A stretch of 14,935 nucleotides of DNA from Scytalidium lignicola (lineage: Eukaryota > Ascomycota > Leotiomycetes): positions 1 through 14,935 of the forward strand of contig NCSJ02000591.1 in NCBI GenBank assembly GCA_002812745.2. The letters are read 5' to 3'. Every line of letters begins with the position of its first letter. Position 1 is the stretch's first letter. A model generated the notes under the pieces. The model saw nothing but the letters and a program-made list of their open reading frames with translations, did no database searches and was not told where the DNA came from. Below, one piece after another: positions 1 to 8,195 of the stretch. Position numbers and translations under genes: made by a program.

Positions 1-1781
1 CAGCTAATATTTGGATGGGAACTCATTCTAGAGGGTTCGAGATATGAAGCTCAACTGCCATTGTCAACATCGAATTGTATAGAAATTCTGCCGGTAGGCG
101 ATGACGCTGATTGGTTGTGGGCTGCCGGCGCTCTGACCCTACGCCAGGCATACATTTTGCCACTTTTGCACTTTGTAAGGGTAGGGACTGTACAGTAGTC
201 GTGACGGTGTGCGCAGTTTGGTAGAGTAGCATCGAGGTCAAAAAAAAGTTTTGGCGTCGAAACCAGTAGGTGAGCACGCGACTTGATAAGAATGACAAGG
301 GTATTCTTCCGTGCACCGCTTCTTTTTCTTTTCACCCCTCTTCCACCCACCAAATCCCGTCAGACTAGAGGTGTGTGGAGGCAAAAAGATGGGAAAATTG
401 ATACGGAATGCTACGGTACGAACGCCAGTGTGAGGACTTTTTAAAGTTTTTTTTCTCTTTCTTTCTTTTTCTCCTTCATCGAGAGTATCTATTGGTCCTA
501 CTGGTGCTTTGCATTTGTGGTTCAGGGTCCACTGGGTTTTTTATTTTCCTTTTCCACTCCCTCTCCTCTGATTTGATTTGTACAACTATAAGGCGGATCT
601 AGACCCATTGACCAATTTTGTGCTGCAGGACCCTGAAACTTACATGTTTCCGCTTTGGTGCAGAACCTACAAGCCTCGTGAGCAGTTACCTCAACAAGAG
701 ACTGGGTTTCTTTCATCTTCTGGGTGCTACTACGCTTCTTACACTGCATGAAAAGGCACCTGCACTGCTGCAGTACTCTTGGCACCTGGAAAATTCAGAG
801 TTGGAGAGGAGATGGGTCCCATTGATTACTGTACGAAGATCTGAATTTGGACTTTACGGCCGGTGTGCAGCTGAAGCATTTGACATATATGATGTGATTT
901 GATGGTGAGACCCATATATCTCAGAAACAATACCATAATGGCAGATGTGGTGTGGGGAGAGTCCAAGATGGTTTGCATGTGGCACTTTCCCAGTGAGAGA
1001 ATGCTGTAAGCAGCGCATTATTGGGTAGAGTTCTGGGAAAGCTTTGAAACCCGGTCGTGGAGTCCAATCTACATTGCTGTCTCTGCAGCGGAGGAATCAC
1101 CGTCGAGAAATGGGGTAATCAGCTCGTGCCGTGTTGCTGATAAGCCATACCGATAGTCGGCCTCTGAGCATCTCAACTTAACCATACAATATAGTACAGG
1201 TCCGCGTTTGATCATCTTGCTCTTAACTTATCTCAACTTCATTACATCATGAACTGCTGGACATGTTCTTTTTTTTTTGTATTTTCTCTGGCCAAGCAAT
1301 TTTTTCTTCCATGGGGCGGGGCCATTGAAAGTGCCTCCGTATCCTAAAGAAGTAGCCACGCCGAGTCGGAGGAGTGTCTGTGGCAAAGCCAGCAGCGGCT
1401 TCTCCACGATCGATTGATTTTGTGTGCGCATGTAGTTATGACAGGACTATCAAAGCACACCATCAAAGACGATCGGGCATGGGACAGACAAGAAAACTCT
1501 CCCATGTGCCGGCCCGTGTTGTTGAGGATCAGCGTGCCGACGGCGGATCCTGCAGATGAAAGATACGTAAGGAGAGACACATTGCCTTCACGGAAATCAC
1601 AGCAGGCGTGAGCAACAAGCTCACCTCTTGGATTGCTGGCCATGCAGTGATCTCTGAAAGGACCCGTCTCCCGGCCTAGATCAGGGGACGGGTTCACGGG
1701 AGCCATTACTATAAGTTACTGTATTTCTCAGGCACGTCAGGACATTAAACCCATGGACCTCGGCGTGGACGGGTCCAGTCC

Positions 1782-1794
1782 AAGTACAGTACTT
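1782..1794. repeat. GTAC palindrome (6-bp arms, 1-base centre)
   Basis: The sequence reads AAGTAC-A-GTACTT, an exact inverted repeat around one central base. It is one of at least five similar perfect palindromes built on TAC/GTA in the intergenic DNA of this window. Confidence 0.6.
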
Positions 1795-2037
1795 ATTAGA
1801 TTGCCTAGGTACAGTCATCCAGTGCATGTTCTGTACCGTACCACGAGTACCTGGTACTTGTCACGCTTCGGGGACCACGGCGGGACGTGCTTAGCGGCAT
1901 CGAGACAGCATCCACTCCTGTGTACGAGCCAATGACTGGCTCATTACTGAATGAACAGCGCACTTTCGTCGGCTCGTTGGCCGGTGTCTTTGCTTTCATG
2001 TGCGCATCAAAGCCGTGCTGCCGGTGCTCGAGTTGTA

Positions 2038-2071
2038 TTGGAGCTGGAGTTGGAGCTGGAAGCTGAGCTGG
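2038..2071. repeat. Imperfect GGAGCT hexamer repeat
   Basis: This short run of four to five degenerate copies of a CTGGAG/GGAGCT hexamer would encode alternating Leu-Glu in one plus-strand frame. The surrounding frame does not look like a gene. It is best read as a small imperfect microsatellite in non-coding DNA. Confidence 0.55.
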
Positions 2072-2190
2072 CCCATCCTAATAATAAATTTGATATTAAT
2101 GATTTCCCTCTCCATGGCCTCCTCGGTCGCCAACCACCACCTAACACACACAGAAGCACGCAGCAACATGCAGCAACTGCAGCACGGTAC

Positions 2191-2202
2191 GTACTGCAGT
2201 AC
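2191..2202. repeat. GTAC palindrome, 12 bp
   Basis: GTACTGCAGTAC is a perfect 12-bp palindrome. It is preceded directly by another GTAC (2187-2190), giving a local cluster. It belongs to the same intergenic motif family as 1782-1794, 5692-5708, 6162-6175 and 12729-12742. Confidence 0.6.
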
Positions 2203-2599
2203 AGGACAGTGGACCGTGGACAGTAGTGCGCGCCTCTCCTCCCCCAACTAGCGCCTCCTCGGGATTAATTAGCCTGCAGGGCGATCCACTGGCACTACTG
2301 TACTGTATTTACCCCCGACCACCACCGACCACCGACCTCCACCACCACACGCTGCCACAGCTGCACGTTGCACTCAAGCCAACCTTATCTAATCCCTCGC
2401 AGAGAGCCCAGAAGGCGGCGAAACTTACAACATGATGGTCCAGTCGCAGCTCTCCCCCGCCTCCTCTCTCTCTCTCTGTCAATCGCCCGACTGAAAAAAA
2501 AAAAGGGTACTCACGGTACTCGACGGTACCAAGTCCGCAAATGCCATATATTTTCGTGTCTCCCCATCAGCCCTCTGCTTGCATATCTTCGGAAACTCG

Positions 2600-2607
2600 T
2601 ATATAAT
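2600..2607 (+). promoter_or_regulatory. TATA-like box upstream of the SPX gene
   Basis: TATATAAT lies about 400 bp before the SPX start codon. No ATG occurs on the plus strand between this box and 3010, so transcripts starting just downstream would have 3010 as their first ATG. The intervening leader is pyrimidine-rich (for example around 2625-2645). The position of transcription initiation is inferred, not shown. Confidence 0.4.
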
Positions 2608-3009
2608 TCCCCTTCGGTATCTGCTCTGCCTCCCTCCCCGCTGCTGAGTAACCCGAAATCTCCGGTGTTGACTTCATCCGAGGCTTCCTGCCGACTCCCT
2701 TTTCAAATACTTACCTCAAAAGCTTCCCCCTTACCTTCGCAGAACAACAGCAAAGGAAGAGCTGAAACTCCAATCGTGAGCTGTGCATAAAACATAATTG
2801 CTCGGTATAGCGAAGCGTGCAAGTACAAGTGCGGTTCGTAGCATTAGCGCCTTCCGATCTCCGGGTCCTAGCTGGGTCTTAAAAAGCGATCGCAATCAAT
2901 TGCTAGTCGTCACGGTGGCCAGGAATATCAGCACCACAAGACCCTCCTCAAACACCAACACATCCACATTCAACCCATCTGCGACGTACGAGCCAGTTTG
3001 CGCTGGGAG

Positions 3010-4665
3010 ATGAAGTACGGCCAGACGTTTCGAGCGCAATCTGCGCCTCAATGGGCACAGCGTAAGTTCCTGGCTGTAACGGAGCACGCACTCGGTCGAT
3101 GACGGATAGGCCTGCTTTCGGTTGTGTTTCCATGTGCTAACGTTCCGTGCTCGCAATAGATAATATCGATTACAACGAACTTAAGAATCTCATCAAAGTC
3201 CATACCACAAAAGATCAGGCACAAGCCATTGCGATACCCGGTCAAAACGATACTTCCCTAGCTGTTTTTGAGGATTTCTTTTTCAATGAGTTATGCAATC
3301 AACATGACCGGGTGGACTTGTTCGTCAAGAGCAAGGCGGGCGAAATTGGGCGCAGGCTCGGTATGTGCAACTTTTTTCCAATGGAAAATTAGAATGTGGA
3401 TTGGGAGTACTAATATCATTCTGCAGCCCACATAGAAAAACTTATCCAGAAATTAAGAGCTCGATGCCAGTATAGCAATGGCAAGCCAATGTCTAGGAAA
3501 AGGATGGAAAAATTCGTGAAATATGAGGATCTCATTGAAAAGTATGCAAGGCCGGTCCAATTTACTTTACTCACTTAATTCCGTGTTAACAAGTTCATAT
3601 ATAGATGTGGAGATGACATCCAATCGCTTGACCGTTTCGTCAACGCACAACGAATTGCATTCCATAAGATATTNAAAAAAGTACAAGGTATTTGGGTCCG
3701 ACTCGGTATTGCAGTCAGCGGTAGCAGGAATCACTAACCGGAAATCAAAACAGAAATGGACGGGTTCCTTGACTCTAGGTGACCGGTTCAAGGATGAAAT
3801 CCTGAATAACCCGAAGAGCTTTACACGGCGGGATTTTACTCCTTTATTAAACCGATATGAAGAGCTTCTTTCAAACCTCCACATGTTTTCGCCCGATATC
3901 AGCATCCCTCCGACACCCAGTTCAATGTCGCAGAGTCCTGATTTATCATATTCTGTGCCCCAACAGCGGCAGCGGCAACAGTTACATGAACAACTACCGC
4001 CACAGGCATACTGGAACGAGTACGACAATGGTAGTGAGGCAGAAAATGAACCTTACACTATCTACGTTGATCCTAATGCAGATGTCCCCTATCCTGGCGA
4101 ACACATAGTTACTTATATTATAACACAATCAAAAATCCCAATAGAAAAGATTAGAGCATGGTTCCGACCCTACTCCCAAAGACCCGCTAGTTCTTATGAG
4201 CAGCAACCTCTTATCCGGGGTAGAAGCTACCTCTCAGAGCCAGGCAGTGCAGGAGAGACAGATATCGAAGACGAGGCCTACGCATCGTCGAGTGATTTCC
4301 CTGCCGGTTATGTGACTCATTATGCTACCTTCCCAAGCGTCGACGAGCAGAGATTCGAAAGAAAGAGGGAGCAGCTTTACATGAGGGGTACGATCATCAG
4401 TCTAGCTGCTGCCATCGTTCTGCTTTCGGTTTCTACGGTGCTGGTGTTTACTGGTAGGCGTCACTTGCGCATGGAGGTTGATGCCGGTGCTCTGGTCGGA
4501 GTAATCTCGAGCTTATTCTTTGCGACCCTGGGTCTTGGAGCCATGCTTGCACGGACGCAGACATTGACGTGGATTCATCGGATTGGAGTTGGTTCCTTGT
4601 TCGTGGCAGTGTGTATTTGGAATGGAGTTCTACTTGTCTTTATTGCGGGGAATTCAGGGCTATGA
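3010..4665 (+). CDS. SPX domain + DUF202-type membrane protein, Vtc5-like
   Basis: Proposed exons are 3010-3061, 3160-3360, 3427-3541, 3605-3687 and 3754-4665, giving about 453 residues once the spurious N at 3674 is ignored. Residues 1 to about 155 form an SPX domain: it starts MKYG, has Y22 and K26 at the positions of the inositol-pyrophosphate pocket, and ends with a basic KILKKYKK helix (144-151). Residues about 195-360 are polar and Q/S-rich. Three membrane segments follow (about 363-384, 397-417, 425-449), matching the DUF202/Vtc1 type. The central polyphosphate polymerase domain of Vtc2/3/4 is absent, so the closest match is yeast Vtc5, a vacuolar VTC subunit that stimulates polyphosphate synthesis. 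The four introns are 98, 66, 63 and 66 nt and all are GT-AG. The start is the first ATG after the TATA-like box. The family assignment is firm; the Vtc5 role is inferred from architecture. Confidence 0.9.
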
Positions 4666-4999
4666 AGCCATTAGGATCTATGGTGACTTGGTGTCATCAT
4701 AGTTACCTATATGCTACTTAAATTTTATCAAGGCATTGAGGGAGCAAATTGCAGCCAGGTTCAATGCAAAAGCTGGTCAGTAACGCTGAGCGACAGGGTG
4801 TTCACGACCGTGGTTTTCTACACCGCCGGCCTACAGCCGTGCCGTGGGCGAGGAGAAGAGTAGGAGGAGAAGGACGAGGGGGATAAGAAGAGAAAAGCAG
4901 TACGGGGTCACGATGATGTAGCTATGTCCTGTCAGCTGAGGAAATTGTGTGATAAATCATGTCAGTGGCAATAATTAACTTAGACTGTACATTCACATG

Positions 5000-5039
5000 A
5001 AAAGTATAGAAACAGTGGGAAAAGTATAGAAACAGTGGG
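5000..5039. repeat. 20-bp tandem duplication
   Basis: Two identical 20-bp units (5000-5019 and 5020-5039) begin AAAAGTATAG and end CAGTGGG. A partial third copy of a few bases follows. This looks like a simple recent tandem duplication or the remnant of a minisatellite; no gene overlaps it. Confidence 0.85.
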
Positions 5040-5259
5040 AAAGTTTTATGTATAGTTAAACAACTTATGCAAAATTTAAATGTTTATGCTAAGTCAAATC
5101 TCTTATTACTTTGCACGTAAATTCTTTTTTTCTTCTCTCTTTTCTTTCCTCTCTTTCTATAACTTGTATATCACATAAAAAATGTAGTGAATAACAACCC
5201 CCCCCTTTCACAACCAATAAATAAAAGGATCTCTATTTGCAGTTAGGTTTTCCGCAGCT

Positions 5260-5284
5260 TTAATTAATTAAATTAAAATTAATT
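5260..5284. repeat. AT-only palindromic stretch
   Basis: This run consists only of A and T and is built from TTAATTAA/AATTAATT units that can pair with themselves. It may be a flexible promoter or terminator-like element. No adjacent gene makes either role clear. Confidence 0.4.
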
Positions 5285-5691
5285 GAGTGCGTGGCATGAA
5301 ACTCCAACGAGAAAAGTCGGCAGTTGGGGAACAAACATGCACCGCATCGGCTCGGCCTTCGCCAGGAGAGACCGAGAGCTAATTAGACCCCCGGCCGAGT
5401 ACCGTATTATTGAAACTATTGACAGGCTTTGAACGGGGTTCCGGTTGTTGCATGTGTTAATCAAATTAGACCAATTGCTAGCTCGGGATTTTACAAATTT
5501 GTGGTTACTGCATTTGGGGTTTGCATAATTGGGGGATTGATTGGAGATTCGGGGGGGAAAAAAACCGACCAACGATGGGGTGGTTTCTGAATCTATGGGC
5601 ATCGGCAGCTGTAAGGCTTGGCAGTCAGGAGAGATTTTTGAGAATTTTTTTTTTTGTTGAGGTGGTTCTAGAGCTTTCTTCTCTCCCATAG

Positions 5692-5708
5692 TACGGTACT
5701 GTACCGTA
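5692..5708. repeat. GTAC palindrome (8-bp arms, 1-base centre)
   Basis: TACGGTAC at 5692-5699 and GTACCGTA at 5701-5708 are exact reverse complements around a single T. It is the longest perfect example of the GTAC palindrome family in this window. Confidence 0.65.
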
Positions 5709-6161
5709 TGTACAGTTTGTAAGTGCGAGCACACAGCACAATAGTGGGATGGAAATATTGAAGGGTAATCACATCTCATCACATACTTATTAACCCCGCG
5801 CCGGGAGCAGCAATGCGGGTTCCGCGGTTGTTTTTTCTGCTGCAGCATTGTTCAGATTCATTCTTATTCATTTATTTATTTACGGTAGTATTTTCCCGAA
5901 GCTCAGCTGGGCTGGACAACTTCTTAATTTTTCTTCCTTTGGAAGCAGTTGCATGATGTGATTTGATATGACGGGAAATACCCCATGCTTATACAGGCAT
6001 ATATCTGCGGTACAGAAGCTACTCTAATAATTATTTCCTCAGTTGACTCATAAGGCTGGGAGAAGAGAGAGTGGGAGTGAACTGATAAAGGGTATGAAGG
6101 CGTCCAGAACTCGTTCGGAACTGGAGCGATGCTAGTGGGGGGGTTTGAGATGGCCTTTGTA

Positions 6162-6175
6162 CTTACGTACGTAAG
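6162..6175. repeat. GTAC palindrome, 14 bp, in a cluster
   Basis: CTTACGTACGTAAG is a perfect 14-bp palindrome. It is followed within 50 bp by several more GTAC words (to about 6226), forming the densest cluster of this motif in the window. Confidence 0.6.
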
Positions 6176-6962
6176 GTACAGAGGTACTGTGCAGTACTGT
6201 ACTTGTTCTTGTACTTGCATTTTGTACTTTGTGAGTCTCTTTTGATGCACGGCCCAATCGTTCATTAGATGAATAATCAATGTCGAGACAATCGTTGTTC
6301 TCTAAGGGACTAATGCTCCGGTTCGGATTGCATGAGGCGCTTCCCGGCTTGATACCTTAAATCCAAGGATACAGACAACAGCCCTACATATGACGTCAGA
6401 GCTACCCCTTGGAGAACATACCCCTGTCACAGTGGTCAACGTCTCCTCTTCTTACGCTCAACATTCGTTGAGATCTTCTGTANTTTTTTTATTGATATTG
6501 CAGTATGTTATTCTACCTAATAATCAAGATGAACTAATTGATGATAATATCGAATGCAGGTCCAATCTAGGACGCTAGAGCTTTGTTCAATATCGAGTGA
6601 ACAATCCCTCAATTAAAGTTGGTGGCTCGGAGCGGCACGCGACAAGTGACATTTTGGGATAGAGCAGCTAGCTCTCTTCATAAGACTTTCCACCTCGTCA
6701 GCCAAGTTCCAAAACCCAGTTAACTGTCACTATTCCCAACACTCTACAGGATGATCGACAATACGGACACGCGTCATCTTTTGAAGGGTAGCTGCTTTCG
6801 AAGCCGTCATACTCTTATTCCAATGTAGGAAAAGGCTTGATATGACGTGCCACGACAAGGTTGCCGACACCATTTCCTTAGCCCATATGCCATAGGAATC
6901 CTAGGGTCCAATGGTCCAACACGTCCCCGCTCTTCCCCACAACCACTGCAACATTGTAACGN

Positions 6963-7029
6963 TTTGTCGTGTGGCTAAGCCAGCGCGACAAGCCACTTCA
7001 TCATCATTCCTGCTTCATTATGATGATGA
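6963..7029. repeat. Two adjacent inverted repeats
   Basis: The first hairpin pairs TTGTCG (about 6964-6969) with CGACAA (about 6986-6991), with an inner TGGC/GCCA stem around a TAA loop. The second pairs TCATCATCAT (6998-7007) with ATGATGATGA (7020-7029) around a 12-base loop. They lie about 220 bp before the small basic gene. They could be cruciform-forming DNA, part of a transcript, or a remnant of a small non-autonomous element; none of these can be decided from the sequence. Confidence 0.5.
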
Positions 7030-7246
7030 TCTTTGTCTAACAGCACCATCCTATCAAACCAAGTTGCAACGCCTTCTGTACTCCCAGAATAGATAAAAAT
7101 ATATTATTAATTACTATATCAACCACTTAATATCTCCCTTCTTCCATCCNAAAAAAGTAGAACAATCACAAATCTCTAGCAGATACCCTCAAAACATAAT
7201 ACCCTCAAACAATATCTTTATACACAAAAACAACAATATAAAAATC

Positions 7247-7774
7247 ATGCATTTCGGTCGTGACGCAGTAATAGTAGGCGGAGCCGCTGGCCTTGCCGAG
7301 CACGAACACAAAAAACACCATCGTCGCGCCGGCGTCGTAGAAACCCGCACCACAAAACCAACCTTCATGACCCGTCTCCGTGGTCGAAACGCCAAATCTC
7401 AGACCGTCAAAACCACAACCACGATCGAGCCAGACTCAAGGGCCGGTGTGCATGGGCATAGCGGTGGAGGTATCATGGGTACCTCGGCGGCCACATCTAC
7501 CAGGAGGAATGGCAGGTGGGGAGGACGTCGTGGTGCAGGCACGACAGGAGGTGTGAGGCGTCAACGACGTCCTGGTCTGGGAGATAAGATCAGCGGTGCT
7601 ATGATGAAACTGAAGGGAAGCTTGATGAATAGACCTCGCGAAAAGGTATGATTTTACCTCTTATTCTTTTTGTCTTATCATTTTCCAATATTTCAGATGA
7701 CGCCAGTACTAACTATATCTAAGGCTGCTGGAGACAGACGTATGAATGGCAGACGAACTCACACGGTCTACTAA
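7247..7774 (+). CDS. Small basic Gly/Arg-rich fungal protein
   Basis: Two exons, 7247-7645 and 7724-7774, give 149 residues. The 78-nt intron begins GTATGA, ends at TAAG, and contains a TACTAAC branch site; it lies exactly between codons. The N-terminus is Gly/Ala-rich and then His/Lys-rich (roughly residues 10-27). The middle is Arg/Gly/Thr-rich, a GLGDKISGAMMKLKG segment (about 111-125) looks like an amphipathic helix, and the second exon encodes a basic tail ending THTVY. I see no signal peptide, membrane helix or catalytic motif. The layout resembles small conserved proteins of filamentous fungi with a similar basic tail, but that is memory and not a search. The function is unknown. The coding part is clearly more GC-rich than its AT-rich flanks, which supports a real gene. 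The downstream gene is convergent. Confidence 0.75.
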
Positions 7775-8195
7775 GATATTAGTATCATCTCCTCTTATCG
7801 CCATTTCACGATCCTCGTGCTGGATCCTTGTGCTATAGTGTACTCTTTTTTCTTTCTTTCCAGAATGAGATACCCAAATGAAGTTTACGCTAGTTATGAG
7901 AAATGACCTACTTTGTGTGCTACTATTTTCAATGCACTATTATAGTTAGGAATCTGTATTAGTAGCAAATTTATAGCTAGTCTTTTAATCTTAGTTTTAC
8001 ACAGCAACCACTTTTTTTATGATGTTGTTTTGTATAATAGTAATATCGTTATCCCGAATTATATGGTTTTCGCCGATAGTAATAACTGTGATAATAGAGT
8101 ATCAACTAGAATCGTTCACATAAGTTAATAAGAACCGAACAGAAACCAGAGCTAAAGCATGACAGTGAGATATCTACTCCCAGTCGAAAATGAAA
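7775..8195. other. Convergent intergenic spacer
   Basis: This 421-bp AT-rich spacer separates two genes that point at each other. It must hold both 3' untranslated regions. TATA- and AATAA-type AT-rich words are present, but no single polyadenylation signal stands out. No gene is seen. Confidence 0.6.

Larger units (their letters stand above)
1..2599. other. Long gene-free region
   Basis: I see no convincing gene here. Open frames of 60-120 codons exist on both strands, but they overlap each other, often lack an ATG, and show no recognisable domain. The region holds a T/C-rich tract (about 447-476), an imperfect GGAGCT hexamer repeat (about 2038-2071), a CT run near 2460-2480, and several GTAC-containing palindromes (1782-1794, 2191-2202, plus related copies around 1830-1860, 2295 and 2505-2530). 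A CACGTT hexamer at 2364-2369 resembles the weaker Pho4/NUC-1-type phosphate-response core. It lies about 640 bp upstream of the SPX gene, but one hexamer is weak evidence. The region may be partly the distal promoter of that gene, or may contain a non-coding transcript that cannot be seen from sequence alone. Confidence 0.6.
4666..7246. other. Second long gene-free region
   Basis: No credible gene is visible in about 2.6 kb. Two minus-strand open frames (5279-5848 and 5924-6280) have biased, low-complexity translations that run through palindromes and homopolymers, so I treat them as chance. The region contains a purine-rich stretch (about 4850-4905), a 20-bp tandem duplication (5000-5039), a C-run (about 5199-5206), a CCAAT plus AT-rich TATA-like string (about 5213-5228) with no gene behind it, an AT palindromic stretch (about 5260-5284), GTAC palindromes near 5692-5708 and 6159-6210, and two adjacent inverted repeats (6963-7029). 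Three of the window's four N bases are here (6483, 6962, 7150). The last 150 bp, AT-rich, are probably the promoter and leader of the small gene at 7247. Confidence 0.55.

Noticed and set aside
1344..1706. 120-codon minus-strand open frame
   Set aside because: It starts with ATG, but the Cys/Ser/His-rich translation resembles no family and competing frames overlap it.
2368..3013. Plus-strand open frames just before the SPX gene
   Set aside because: They have no ATG in the leader after the TATA-like box and a composition that follows the CT-rich leader; read as 5' untranslated sequence.
5279..5848. 189-codon minus-strand open frame
   Set aside because: Low-complexity translation through homopolymers and a GTAC palindrome, no domain, and no plausible splice partners; judged to be chance.
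5924..6280. 118-codon minus-strand open frame starting with ATG
   Set aside because: It reads through the GTAC palindrome cluster and has no recognisable motif.
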